DNA from: Skeletonema tropicum
Taxonomy: Eukaryota > Bacillariophyta > Thalassiosirophyceae > Thalassiosirales > Thalassiosiraceae
DNA length: 64,000 nucleotides
Assembly (NCBI GenBank): GCA_037178625.1
Contig: CM074133.1
Location: 434,001-498,000 of the forward strand
Direction of reading: 5' to 3'
The notes under the pieces are model-generated. The model did no database searches, was not told where the DNA came from, and worked only from the letters and a program-made list of their open reading frames with translations. Shown here in pieces: positions 33,219 to 45,900 of this stretch. The stretch's first letter is position 1. Each line of letters opens with the position of its first letter. The position numbers were made by a program, and so were the translations under genes.

Positions 33219-34434
33219 GGTTGTTGTATTGTGGTAATTATAATGGATAGATTTGATAGGTTTATCGAAGCGATGCAATGCCCATACCTATAAGTATGAT
33301 GGTTCGACTGTTTAAGTGGGGTGGATGGTGTTTGTTGTTCGTCGTTTGTGTTATGTGTTGTCATCAGGTTGTCCAAAATATAGAAACACAAGAATGTCCC
33401 TCAATAATTCAAGTTGGGATTACAGTGAATAATTGGCATAGTAGTAGCTGTGTAATTTGACTTCAGAAATCAACCTTATTTCTATGATCCAGAGTTATCT
33501 TATAATTCTGATAGTATTAAATGTTTTGTTACGTATGTTTGGGTTCATAATTCATTTGCGACAAGCTTTGGATGTGAATGTGCTGGTAGAAGGTAGAACT
33601 AGAGCTAGAGATATAAAGCCTGCCCTTGTTTCTAGTAATGATAGATGCGACAGACAATGTTGTAGAAATCATTTTAAGTTGGCTGAAATACTCTGAAGTA
33701 GTCGTTCTGTATATTTAATTGATACTGTTAGATGTTCATCTTACCTTAACCTAAAGGTGGAATGGATCTTTACATCTATTGCTATTGCTATTGATTTCCT
33801 AATCCTGACAGAAGATGGTCACCTTGCAGGGAACACTTATCTTCACCGATGTGGTGGCAGCTCTCTCTCTCTCTAGAGAGAAGAATGTCTGATGGAGTGA
33901 TTTTTCGTAGTCTGTTCGAACTATGGTCTACTCGCAGTAGTTTCATTGTGTCTATTTTTTTCAAAATGCTCCTATTGGCCTCTACACAATCATAATTGGA
34001 TTCTGAGCATGTAGAACAACTTGATTGCTACATATCAATTGCAATTGGTGGTGCATCATTTATTCACGCCTCCTTCGACGACATTTACTGAGCGCTCACG
34101 CTGTTGCTCGTTCCATGCCATGCCTCTTGCAAACTTCTCCTAGAGTCAAAGAGAGTGTAGCTTGTCTTTTCTTGTTCTTGCGCCTCTCACTTTCATCTTC
34201 ACTGCGCTGCATCGTTTACCTGAGCAGCACACTCTTTTGGAGTGGTCATTAGAGATCATTTATATCTGTATTTCTATTGACATCCTGTACATAAGTCGCC
34301 TGTTACATCAAACTTTTGTAAGAATAGAATAAATCTTCTCTATCACAAGATGCCCCTGGCTCCTGGACTCCTGGTACTTTACTTATGTAAGAGTATGTAG
34401 GTACATAAGTAGATTAGGCGTATCGGGATAGGGG
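33219..34434. other. Intergenic, no recognised gene
   Basis: No supportable gene. CT-rich tract with CTCTCTCTCTAGAGAG-type palindrome near 33860-33885. It presumably includes the upstream region of the bL28 gene. Confidence 0.4.
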
Positions 34435-34838
34435 CGCAGGGGCAGGGCACATAAAAGAATGGGCTGAACCACAAAAAAAGGCCTCTGCACCATGCGCGTT
34501 ATCACAATAGTATGTAGCAAAATAGGTATATACCAGTAAATTTCTAACAGTATGATTGACATCTACTTGTGCACCCGATGCCAAATAAGACCAAAGACCA
34601 AGCATATTCACACAAAACCAACCTACCAATGACAACGGCTCCTCCGAAACAAGCATGTACCCCATCCTACTATTACTCCAATATATTATCAACATGATTG
34701 TTGCATCCAATAATTTATCACTTTGCCATCAAGGGGTCTGGATGGTAGAGAGTGATGCCATAGCACATCTCGGCATTTCATCTACGGAAATGGCAATTTA
34801 CAAAAACTGCACATGCCCGTCAACTCTACACATGGAAC

Positions 34839-35435
34839 ATGCTGGAAAAGTACACGCTCCTAAGCCAGTATGAAGAAGATAGTGAGGAAAAGAATGAGAG
34901 TAAGCGCTTACTGTTGTCAATGATATTGTTGGAAGAAGACGCAGACGAAGAATATATGGCAAAGTATTATGACACTAACATTGCAATGGTGAACTGTGGT
35001 GGACTTACACTGGTTTCAAAATACTTCTTTGATTGGGGAAAGGAAGCAATGAAAGTCGTCCGCAATTCCTTTACACATGATCTCATGACTCAAAACCTGC
35101 GCATTTGTTTTAGAGAGGGGAAGTGTCTTGTCATGGACAACAAGCACCTTTGCCACAAGTTTGTAAACCTGTGTCAATCCAGCCCAATGTCGGTCCAGCG
35201 CGGTGCAATAGACGAAGTGTACCGCATAATTCTGCAAAAGATTGTTCATTCTAGGTTTGCAGTTGTTTTCCGTCAGTGGAAGGAAGAGCATTGTCCGAAG
35301 CACGACGTGTCTCTGAGATCAAAGTTGAAAGCAAGCGTGGACACGAATAAGAGCAGCAAACATCAAAAGCGACCAGCACCCGAGCCACCTAACACATCCA
35401 ATGAAGTAGATACGAAAAAGTCAAAGAAGAGTTAA
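34839..35435 (+). CDS. Unknown protein inside hAT-like element
   Basis: A 198-residue frame, possibly starting earlier in another frame (the preceding frame ends MEHAGKVHAPKPV). It has an acidic N-terminus, a middle segment GGLTLVSKYFFDWGKEAMKV and IDEVYRIILQKIVHSRFAVV, and a Lys/Ser/Pro tail with nuclear-localisation character (KKSKKS). It lacks the hAT dimerisation signature. It may be a remnant of the element's transposase or a separate mobile-element protein. Confidence 0.4.
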   Translation: MLEKYTLLSQYEEDSEEKNESKRLLLSMILLEEDADEEYMAKYYDTNIAMVNCGGLTLVSKYFFDWGKEAMKVVRNSFTHDLMTQNLRICFREGKCLVMDNKHLCHKFVNLCQSSPMSVQRGAIDEVYRIILQKIVHSRFAVVFRQWKEEHCPKHDVSLRSKLKASVDTNKSSKHQKRPAPEPPNTSNEVDTKKSKKS

Positions 35436-35815
35436 TAATATTTAATGTGTAATAAATGTGAGTCTATCCATAATATAGTGTGATAACATATTAAGAACTT
35501 CTCTTGCACTCACCTCTCATTTTTAAGTTTCTTACTAAGCAAAGCAAACATTCAATTTTAAATACAATTGTCCCGCCAATGATGACAGCGGGTCTTCTTC
35601 ATTAGCAGATGCTCCTGTTGATATCAGTTCTGTCGTGTTTTTGTCTTTGTCGGAAATGGTTGTGTCCGTGGATCTCGGCTAAAAAAAATAAATGTGCTTG
35701 TGTCAGTGGATCGGCTCCAACAAAATGATGCACAGTGATGGGGATAATTAAACCTGTCTTACCGACGATGGCGAGCGATCTTAATTAATTTCCTGAACTG
35801 TTGTTGATGTTGGGC

Positions 35816-35925
35816 CACCCTACATAGGATCTTCAGACACCTGTCTGAGTCACTTGGGAGGACTCAGCACACGTGCTCCCTCTGAAGAGGACTCCCAGTT
35901 ATGACAGAAGACCTTATGTAGGGTG
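35816..35925. repeat. Compact multi-hairpin fold-back element
   Basis: Outer arms CACCCTACATAGGATCTTC (35816-35834) and GAAGACCTTATGTAGGGTG (35907-35925) pair at 17 of 19 positions. Inside are further small inverted pairs: AGACA/TGTCT, GAGTC/GACTC, AGCAC/GTGCT and CCTC/GAGG. In single-stranded form it would give a cruciform with several arms. Confidence 0.65.
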
Positions 35926-36324
35926 TTTGTCGGCAATGGTATGATGCATCGGTGGATCGGAGATCATCCGATGATGTGCTGTTGCCATCATCAAATGCAC
36001 AATAACTGAATGCCCCTATATTTCTCGACATGGCGGATTCATAGTCCAATAGCATGATAGAAGGCAAATGCGTCGGATCGAGAAATAAAATGGGCATAGC
36101 CATTGACATAATTTTTACTAGCACAGCGTCATGGTGAAGATGTCATCGAAGTGTTTTGAGGAGGTTTGAGTGCAGAATTTTGATAACACGCACGGTGGTG
36201 TGGATGGAAAGGGCGCCCCCCCTAAACGGTTGCATAAGTACGGAAACTTATCTAGATGAAAAAGAGGGCACCACTTTTTCAATTTTGTGGTTCAGCCCAT
36301 TCTTTTATGTGCCCTGCGCAGGGG

Positions 36325-36556
36325 CGTGCCCACAAGAGGGACTGGTTTGACCAGGAGGCTTGACGGGAGATTTTGGGTGATTTTGTGGTGTCGTAACGGG
36401 TAATGACCTCACTCTACACCACTCACAATCACAAATCACGAGCCCGAGACTCTCTAACCCACGCCACGTTAAAGAGAGAGAACCAAAGAATGTCACTTGC
36501 TTTTGTCTTACAGGAAGACACAACTAACAGTGCCACATCTAACAAGATCGACGACG
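36325..36556. other. Upstream region of the membrane protein gene
   Basis: Short gap between the hAT-like element and the next gene. It contains an AAAGAGAGAGAACC purine tract near 36470-36484 and no other supportable feature. Confidence 0.4.
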
Positions 36557-37688
36557 ATGTGCCGTGTCAATCCTCTCACCACCACTGCTGTCGGTGTCAG
36601 CATTCTCATCTTCGCCATGGAGGCGTTGCCAGTAGACTCAGCGGAGGCAGCCACCCGCCTCAGGTGCCAAAAGAGTGGCTGCCGCGAAGGCTCTACATCT
36701 GCGGCTGCGGAGGAACCCGCCCGTCATCGTTCAATCACCGACGTCTAAAGTATTTCCCTTACTAGCTTCATGGGTCGCTGCCTTCCTCGTGTTACGGTTG
36801 GGAGCACATTACGTGCGCAGATTAATTCCAATAATTCGTAGAAAAACACCGGAGATTCTAGAGGCGATGGGTCATTATTATAATTCTTATTATGACTCTC
36901 TCGTCCTCACCGGTGCTGTCATTAAATCCAAATTAGTAAGTGAGCAGCGAACGGCACGAAGAGTCAAAAGTGGACGAAAACAGCAATCACGGAAATCATC
37001 GGATAGGTCATTAGGATCGTTGGCAGACCTACTTGACGATTCGACTCATGTCCATGATTTGACTGATGAACAATCGAGCTACTCTTCGGCTGGGTATTCC
37101 TCTGCCTACACAAGTTATACCTCTGACTCAAATTATGATGATGACAAATCATCTGCGTTGGAATCACAATCGGATATTGTTGGATTATCGGTACTTTCAT
37201 CCGAATCATCCACCGACAGCACATCATTATTTTACGACTACAGTCATAACAACGACGATCAATCCAGGGGGGGGGGAAGAAACGTTGTATCCAAATTCTT
37301 GAATTATATTTCAGAATCCAAGCCGGGTGAATTTGTGCAGCAGTACCATTCTCCTCCGCCTAGAAAGGATGGAGGCGGACTTGTGAAGCGGAGGCCTTCT
37401 CTTGATTATAGTGTCAGGCACGGCCTTGACGCAGCAGTGGGGGGATATTATGATCAAAGAGAAAAGGGCACTAGTTCGAAACGGCGGTCTACAGTGGACG
37501 AGACGAATTATCCATCTTATCGTTCTCAGATTGCAACAACTGAGAGCAGAAAGCAAAGGAGGGAAACAACTAATGGATGGAAGAAGCAGAGAAAGGCTGC
37601 TGCGAAGACAAAACCGAAGAGGCAAGATTACAGCGAAGATGACAATGATTTCTACTCCTCCATGCTATCCGTAGATTTACGCTCGTGA
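36557..37688 (+). CDS. Membrane protein with Ser/Tyr-rich tail, unknown
   Basis: The main frame is open from about 36640 to TGA at 37686-37688 (over 337 residues). It has one clear membrane segment, VFPLLASWVAAFLVLRLGAH, a basic stretch after it, then a long Ser/Tyr/Asp-rich region (SYSSAGYSSAYTSYTSDSNY) and a Lys/Arg-rich end. There is no ATG in this frame before the hydrophobic segment. A signal-like start (MCRVNPLTTTAVGVSILIFA at 36557) is in another frame, so a small intron or an indel around 36600-36650 is needed. No family recognised. Confidence 0.55.
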
Positions 37689-38235
37689 GCTAGGCTACAT
37701 CTTAATCGTTGGCTACAATATGTGATTCAGGATTATTCGTTGGCAATTGAGTTCGTTCGCTGAAAAGTCACAATGCATTATCATAGCGTCTGCATGTATG
37801 TTGAGAGGAGTCATCACTTCATAATTTCATACTTTAATCATTTTATAGACTCCCAACGCAAACCTACTTCCATCTCACCAACAAGTCGACCAGTTTCTAC
37901 GATCAATCTCGTTTGATGAGTATTGCCTTATTGGACCGAAGCCAAGCCTGGAAGGAGTAAAGTAGATCAAATCGAAAGTAAAATGCTGACGAGGATGCTT
38001 GTTGGAACGTCGATCCTATAGATTTCTTCGACGGACTTCGATTTGGTTATGTCCTTCCTATCTACAAAGGCTTATAAGATAAATTAAGTATTATACAAAC
38101 TTCGGATACAAACCCACTTTTTATCTCCCACTTCTTTCACAGCCTCCATTCATAGATTGATTCTTAAACCGAAAGTTGTATTGCACACTCCTCTTCTTTA
38201 AACTGGATTTGCACATCCTTCAATGCGACATGACT
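37689..38235. other. Intergenic between convergent genes
   Basis: Separates two genes that converge on it. No ORF, RNA or repeat of note. Confidence 0.5.
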
Positions 38236-39088
38236 CTACCTGCGGCGTTTAACCTTTGCCCCATGTCTGATGCGCACTCCTCCCTTGACAGCAATAGCAT
38301 TGCATTCTTCAACGCTGCATCGTTTGACCTTTTTCTTTGCCCCATGCCTTACGCAAACTCCTCCCTTCTTGGATAGATTTGTGCATCCTTCAATGAGACA
38401 AAGTTTCATCTTTGCCCCATGCCTTACGCACACTCCTTTCCTTTGGGCTAGATTTCTACAACCTTGAAAGCTGCACAATGCCATCTTTGCCCCATGCCGC
38501 GTGCACACACCCCCATTCTTGGATTGATTTGTGCAACCTTGAAAGCTGCATAGCTTGACTTTTGCTCCATGTCTAATGCACACTCCTCCGTTAACAGCTT
38601 GACTTTTGCATTCTTCAACGCGGCACAGTGTGACCTGCGCCCCATGCCTTACGCAAACTCCTCCCCTTTTGGATAGATTTGTGCAGCCTTGAAAGCTGCA
38701 TAGTGCGCGCTTTGCCCCATGCCTCAAGCACACTCCTCCCTTTTGACTGAGGTTGGGGCATCCTGCGATGCTGCAAAGTTTGGCCACTCGTTGCCTTTTG
38801 CGTGGTGCCTTAGGCTCTTTTGCTCCCGTATCATCGGCATCGTCAGCTGATTTCCTTTTCCTCTTGTGAGCTATTGTTGCGTCGGTTTCGACTTCGACTT
38901 CATTCCTCCTCATTTCATTTTTAGTTAAACGAGGCGACTTTCGTCTCGAAGTTTTCAACGTAGATTCGACCTTCGCAGCAGCTGCTGCCGCTGCCGCCGC
39001 CACTTCTGCTTCTGCCCTTTACCTCCGCTCTATCTAGAGACTGTACCACGGGGCTTACCAAGTTGCAGGCTACGACAGCGTTGGGCAT
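38236..39088 (-). CDS. Seven-repeat Cys/His zinc-binding protein
   Basis: The minus-strand frame has a basic, nuclear-type N-terminal third (KRKRKSADDADD, PRKRQRV). Seven repeats of about 24 residues follow, of pattern CS-x2-GC-x5-KGGVC-x-RHGAK. Each supplies three Cys and one His. The seventh has Arg in place of the third Cys (GGVRIRHGAK), and repeats 3 and 7 have EEC for GC. Such repeats occur in large stramenopile families and are presumed zinc-binding. The repeat frame has no ATG and begins in a poly-Ala tract. A good ATG (MPNAVVACNLVSPVV) lies upstream at 39088 in another frame, implying an indel or tiny intron near 39015. Confidence 0.7.
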
Positions 39089-39458
39089 TTTGGTTGCTGT
39101 GAATGAAGATCAACTACATAAGTAGCATCATTGTTCTGCTCAACTACGTACGGAAATGAAAAGGACAAGCAACCCCAAGACTGATACCCAAACTCAAATC
39201 AAGTCAAGACCTGTGTGGGTTTAATCTACGATGCGAAACCCACACCCCTCTAGATGCAAGACGGGAACATCGAAGATGTTTTCGACACACCGTTTGGTCA
39301 AAGGGTGGGGAGTGGGACGCTTAAAACTATCTAGACAACCGATGTCGAAAAACCCACACACTATAATGAGTGCATTGGTTGGATGAACAACCAAAAAAGA
39401 AAAAAGAATGGCAGGGGTGGTAGGTACCATAAAGATCAGCCCGAGCCCCTCCAGGTTT
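39089..39458. other. Intergenic spacer
   Basis: No gene recognised. It lies between the divergently placed zinc-repeat gene and the DNMT5 gene. Confidence 0.4.
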
Positions 39459-39640
39459 AAATTCTTCTTTCTCTACTGACACCGGTGTCTAGAGAGTATA
39501 TAGTGACTAAAATATTCTATCTATCTATCTCTAGAGAGAGGTAGCAAACTACTTCTAAATTCTTCTTTCTCTACTGACACCGGTGTCTCTAGAGAGTAGT
39601 GACTAAAATAATCTATCTACTTATCTCTAGAGGCCACTCA
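39459..39640. repeat. 98-bp tandem duplication upstream of DNMT5
   Basis: AAATTCTTCTTTCTCTACTG begins at 39459 and again at 39557. Each unit carries the palindrome GACACCGGTGTC and a TCTAGAGAG block, and the second unit has small deletions. It lies about 320 bp before the DNMT5 start codon and may belong to its promoter region. Confidence 0.7.
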
Positions 39641-39963
39641 CAATTGAGGAGTGAAGACACCCGTCTCGACTGTCCGTCACCACAAGGAAAGAGGAAAGCA
39701 AGAGACAAGTAAAAGTACACGGAAAGAAAAGGATACATACTTATCATCCTCAAATGGGTACCCAAACTTTTCTGTACTAATTCCTCTGTACGTACAAAAA
39801 TTTGAAAAGCGCAAAATCTTTCCCTCCCCGTCCGCCCGATCGAGCAATGACATCAATGCGCTTCATTTTGCACTTTGCACTTGACATGCACCATGCCATC
39901 CGCACTGCTCCTAGCTCTCTCTCTCTACCAGTGAGAGATTTCCAATAAGAGCAAAAACCCATC

Positions 39964-42900
39964 ATGGCAGGCTCCACCACCAGCAGCACCACCAAAAGTG
40001 GCAAAGCCAAGGCCAAAACTCCCGCCAAAAAGGTCATCAAATCCAAATCAATCACCTCATTTTTCAGCAATAGTGGAAAAAAGAAGACTTCGCCGACAAG
40101 TGTCACCTCCACTCCCAAGGCGAAGAATGACAAACATACTAATAATAATGATGATGATGATGAGGATGATGATGTGAGTTCTTCTGCAGGAGGTGATTCA
40201 CCAGTGGCGGTGGATACTCCACTATTAAAGACGGCCCACAACAACAAGAAAAAGAAGGGGACACCTACAAGAAAATCAACCAAGGTCAATGACAAGGGCG
40301 CAGGTGACAATACTAAGAAAGAAGAGGTACGTCGATCCCCTCGTAGAATTGCTGCTGCTGCCAAAAAGCCTGCTGCTGCTACAGCGGCTGCCAAGAAAAC
40401 GAAGAAGGAGAATAAAAATGTCTTACCCGACTCTTCCGATGATTCCTCCTCCTCTGACGACGAAGAAATCATTACCAAAAAATCCTCCACCAAACGCTCC
40501 TCATCAACCAAACGCACAACCACCCCCTACTATCCAATCGGAACGTCCCTCACGAAACAATTCCTCCTCCCCCCAAACAACACTCGGAAATTATTCACTG
40601 GTACGATCATCCAATACGATGCCCGCCATAAATATTACAAGGTGAAATATGAGGATGACGATGTCGAAGAAATGACGGAGGTGGAGGTTGGTAATTTTGT
40701 ACTGCTGAGGGAATTGTGTGGTAAGCGACGGGGGAGTGAAGTGTTGGATAATGTTGACGACGATGGTGTTGATGATGGTGGTAATGAGTGTAGGGAGGAG
40801 GAGGAGGAACAACCTTCTGTGGAGAAAAAAGTCAAAAAGAAGCCTCGTATTTCAGAAACGAAGGCTATTACTACAACGAACATTCAGTCTCCCCCCGCCA
40901 CCACCGACACTACCACTACCACTACTGTCAAGAATGCATTTGATGTACTAACAACCAATGGAAGGGCACGTGGACGTACTGCCAAGAAACAATTGAATTA
41001 TGCCGATTCAGATATTGAAGAAATGGAGGATGATGAGGAGGATAGTGAGGAGGAGAGGCCCAAGAAGAAGAGGGTTGTAGGGAAACAATCGACTGGTGCT
41101 GGTGCTTCCTCCAAGGCCAAGACGAGTAGAGGTACCAACAACAGCAAAACCACGAAAAAGAAGAAGAACAAGTCAAAGGTAAATGATGAAGATAGTGACG
41201 AATTTCAACTTGGATCCGAATCAGAAGATGATGATTCCTTTGTAGTGGATGCAGCAGTGGGTGAATCCGAATCAGAAATGATAGTGGAAGCAGAAGAGGA
41301 GGATTCTTCTTCGGATGATGATTACATTGGCAGAAAGAAAAAGAAGGGTGCAACAACAACGAAGAAAGCAGCAGCCAAGAAGAAACCGGCAGCAGCAGCA
41401 GCAGCAGCAGCGAAAAAGCCAGCAGCAAAACCCACTACCACCACCACCAAGAAAAAGAAGGGTCAACCCCAGACATTTGAAGAAATAAAGGCAGAAAAGG
41501 CCAAGGATATCGATGTTAACAAATTGAACAACCCTCAATCCTTCCCCGAGGATGGTCCCTACGTCGAACCAGTGGGTATCGATGCCACAGGTGGGATTGT
41601 CGAGGGTATCATTGGCGGAATGGTCCAAAAGGTTGGTAAGTTACTATTGACAAGTACCAAACTCAACGATGACGAAAGGGAGGGGGGTGAATTGGACTTT
41701 CCTCTCAAGTTAAACACTGCTTGTAGTGGTACCGATGCTCCTAGTATTGCATTGGGATTGGTCCAAGAGAATCTAAATCATACCATTGGGAATACTACTA
41801 CTACTCATGGGTTTGAGTATGAGCATAACATGTCGTGTGAGTTGGAACCGTTTAAGCAAGCGTATATTAGTCGGAATTTTCCGGATACCAAGTTGTTCCC
41901 GGATATTACCAAGTTGACTGGTGGTGAGACGGTTACGGATGTTTATGGGAGGGAGCAGACTATTCCTGAGAGTGAGTGGAACTACTGTAGTTTCTTTTGT
42001 GTGTGTGTGTGTGTTCTTGTTTGTTGCTACTGCCGCCCGCCACGCAAAAGCTCACTGTTTTGTTTCTTCTTTGAATCTTTAGGTAATCTTTTCATTGCTG
42101 GTACATCGTGCAAGGATTTCAGTATGTTGAAGTCTTCTCATCGTAAAGGTAAGTCAATCCACCAAAGCTTTCTCGAACCCATTTCTAATGAATACACTTC
42201 CACATGGCTAACATAATCACGTTGATTGTACTCTCATTTTACAGATATCGAGGACAAGGGAACTTCCGGAGAAACATTCTTGGCGGCAGTAGAGTATCTG
42301 GAACAAGAACAGCCGAAAATGGCAATATTTGAGAATGTGCAAAATGCCCCTTGGGAAAAGATGCAAGAGTACATTGAGGGACGGATCGAGTTGAAGGATC
42401 GTAATGCTGTCAAGGGTATTTGCGGCATAAAAAAGGGTAGTGAGTAGTCTTTTTGTTTGATAGTCTAGTATATCGGGATAGTTGGATGATGGCATGACCA
42501 AACTAACTAAAAATGCGTCCTTTTTTCTGCTTCTTTCCAGATGCCGACAAGGAGCTCAAGTTTGAGATAGACGATCAAGGTCGATATGTCGTCTCTGAAG
42601 TGCCGAAACAAATTGGGGCTAGGGCAGGCTGCCTCGTCGATGGCTTTGTCCGTGGTGATGATGATCCAAATGAAGTTCAACCATTGAAGTGCAAGAAGTC
42701 AAATAGGGGTAAAACCTTGTCCCTCGGAGAACTCGCCAAGAAGCATGATATTGACCTGGAGAATGACAAATTGGTGATTGAGAAGAAGGCTAGGTACTGC
42801 ACTCATCTCGTCAAACTTGATACGAGAGAGTACGGCCTGCCACAGACACGTAACAGAAAATATTTGTTTGTGTGGCTTTCGGATGATCCAGAAGATGATT

Positions 42901-45900
42901 TGGGGGGATACATTCAACTCATCATGGACCACTTGAAGACACCATTGCTTCACTCGATGGAGGCATTCTTGCTGCCGGAAACGCATGATCGTATCAGGCG
43001 TTTCCGTGAGGCCTTGCGATCAGGTCCAGGGCTGATGGTCGCGAAGGAACGTGCGAAGGAGTTGGACTTTTTTGACTGGGAACTCTCTGGCGTGAAAGAT
43101 CTAGCTTATCATGTCAACTACAGAGAGCAGCATGGCATCAATCAACGTGCTCGTTGGCTAACTCAATGGGGACCGCAAGGACGCAGGCTAGTAACACCTG
43201 TAATTTGGCCGGAGCTTCTTGACATGTGGAACCATCGGCGTCTTGATCTTATTGATTGTTTCTCGGCAGGAGTAGTGAGGGATGCTGTTTCACGCGATCC
43301 TAATCACCACTCCTTTACATGGGATCTGTCTCAGAATGTCCACCGAACAGATGCTAGAAAGAGTACCGTGGGTGTGAGCGGATGCGTCACTCCTGGATGT
43401 GAATTGCTGCTCCCGCACAAGGGGAGAACAATGATGGGGTTCGAAAAGCTATTGCTGCAAGGCATCCCCTTTTCTCGCTTAGCTCTCGGTCCTGAGACGG
43501 AAGTGCAGTTATCAGATCTCGCCGGCAATGCAAGTAAGTAATGAGAGTGCACAACAATTTTGTCCCTGTTCACGCCAGTTTCTGTTTCTATTCTCTAACA
43601 ATCACTTTACTACTGAAAACTTCCCAAGTGTCTGTGCCAGTCATTACTGCGTGTATGCTTTCAGGAATCTGTGCGTTTCAGCTTCGTCGAGAGCAAAAGT
43701 CTATCGAGAGAGTGAACTTGAAAAACTTTGCGTTGAGCCAAAAGTATGATCATGCGAATGGAGGCGTGCTTGCTGAGCGTGGTGACCTCTACGAAGCCAA
43801 TCTCTCCTCCACCAAGGATTTCGCCGAAACTTTTGCCAGAATTGGTGATAGTCTCGCAGTTGATGCTTACAGATGTTCCGTTCTCTGCAATTGCGAGACT
43901 TCTGGTCAAATGTCACCAGATGAAAAGGTACTAGAATGTTCCGATTGTGGATTGGGGATCTGTCATGCATGTACCTCACGCCATCAGGTTGGAAGCCATT
44001 CATTGATTGAGATTATCAATTCAGAGACGAAGAGGGGGAATCCTCACGATTTTGAGATGAAGCTACGTTGTGCTGCTCCTTCTGTACTCGTATTGGGCAA
44101 AGGATGGGAAGATACCATTCCTGAGGCAACAGGTCTCGAGTCATACAGCTTTCAGCTTCAGCGTGTCGATAGAATGAGGGGGCATTGGCTTTTGACTTAT
44201 GGAGCTTGGGAAGATCACGGGTCTGGTAGGCAAGTTGCCGAGATCAGAGTTGCTCTGGGGCAGATTGGAGCACTCCAGAGAGAGTTGGGCGTTGCTGCTT
44301 ATGTTAAATGTTTCTCACCAGCAATTCGTCACGATAATCCTAAACGTGGTGCCCTGGGGGATAGTGCACGCCTTATTCTGAGAACGAAAGCGAACGGGCA
44401 GTCAATTGATTTTGAATCAGCAACATGGGAAGTCAAAGGAGCCAAGCCAACTAAATCCAGCCTCGACATTGTTGGTTCTGATCCTACTGACTCGACGAGA
44501 ATCCAAGTAGGATTGAATGATGACGCGCCAAAGGGACTCAAGAGTCACAAGGTTATGAAAAAGTTCACTAAAAACTTCCCGAAGAGCAGAAATAGTCTCT
44601 TGCATTATCACAAGAAATGGAAGACTTGGCCTGGAACTATCGTTGTGAGTGGTGATGAGAACGATGCGTCGGTGAATGGCACATACAAGAAGATGAGTTG
44701 CGAGCATTCTATTGTGTTGTCTGCTCTCTGGAAACGTGATGAGACTGTTGATTCCCCAGCTTTGTATCTGTATCTCCGTCCAGATGTAATGAGAACTGAT
44801 CTTGACGTGGCAGTGATATCAAAGACTCCGTCATATCGTGACAACATGGAAATCTGCGAACTGAAGGACTGGATCCCAGAAAACGCTCTTGTCGAGGGAA
44901 CACACTCCACATGCGTCAGGTTTCTGAGCTGGGAACTTGCGCCAAGTTTGAAGCTAGCGGTGCCCGAACCAGCAATGAGGATTGAAAAGAGTGCCCAGCC
45001 TTTCCATGATCAGGTTGACACTTCCAAGTCTGTCTCTTCTCCTATTCTTTGTGAGATGAGTGGTCTCTCAGATGAAGGGATGAAATCTATTCTACAAAAC
45101 TGCCCTGAAGATGGAAACAGCAATGTCGTGACTATCGACTTATATCGCAAAATGGGAACTCTGAACGCCAAGAAGTTATCAATTTTAGCAGCCCCATCAC
45201 TTCTCAAGTGTGCTGCAGAAGGGCAGTTGCCTTTAGACTTGCTGAAATGGTACAAATTAGCGCAACCGAAGAAGACTTTTGGCTTGTGTGAAACCAACTG
45301 TCCCTCTCGTCCGGTAGAGAAGTGGACGGCTGTCAAAAGTACCGCTAAGAAAGGAAAAAGGACTACCGAGGTTGTCAAATATGAACGAGGATTTGATGCC
45401 AAAGAGTCTAGCGACTTCTACCAGACACTGATGAATCGCCCACCTGCTTTCGAGGCTAGCGTCGACAAAGCAAACGGTAAACTGATTATCAGAATGAACC
45501 CGTTAGTTGCTGGGCACCAAGCAGCAGCGCATCTTGTGAGGGGACGGGGCTTGGACGAAGATTTTGCTAGGTCAGTTGACGTTTCTTACTCTCTATCGGA
45601 GCTATCTCGGATGGGAGAGCCCAAAACCAAAGAGTTTCACGTTCCGAATTCGGATGCTTTTGAAGAAACGCATGTCGAGGATATGGAACTACCTCTGTAT
45701 CCGCGCCAGGCTAAAGCTCTGACGAGAATGATGGATATTGAAGCCGGTAAAGTTGAATTCAGTGAGGAAGAGAGGAGCGAGCATACACTCAGCGGAATTG
45801 GCTGGTGTCTGATTGGAAAGGCTTGCAAGATGACCCCGTTGAAGGGAGGAGTATTGGGTGATGCAATTGGAAGTGGCAAAACAGTTGTCACAATTGCTCT

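Larger units (their letters stand above)
34443..36316. mobile_element. hAT-like inverted-repeat element with 8-bp target duplication
   Basis: A perfect 34-bp terminal inverted repeat beginning CAGGGCACATAAAAGAATGG lies at 34443-34476 and 36283-36316. The 8-bp CGCAGGGG is duplicated directly outside (34435-34442 and 36317-36324). An 8-bp duplication and a CAGGG start are typical of hAT transposons. Internally there is a 198-residue ORF without recognised transposase motifs and a compact palindromic element at 35816-35925. Confidence 0.8.

Noticed and set aside
39777..40523. Minus-strand 248-residue frame over the DNMT5 N-terminus
   Set aside because: Antisense shadow of low-complexity Ser/Lys/Asp codons in the DNMT5 first exon.
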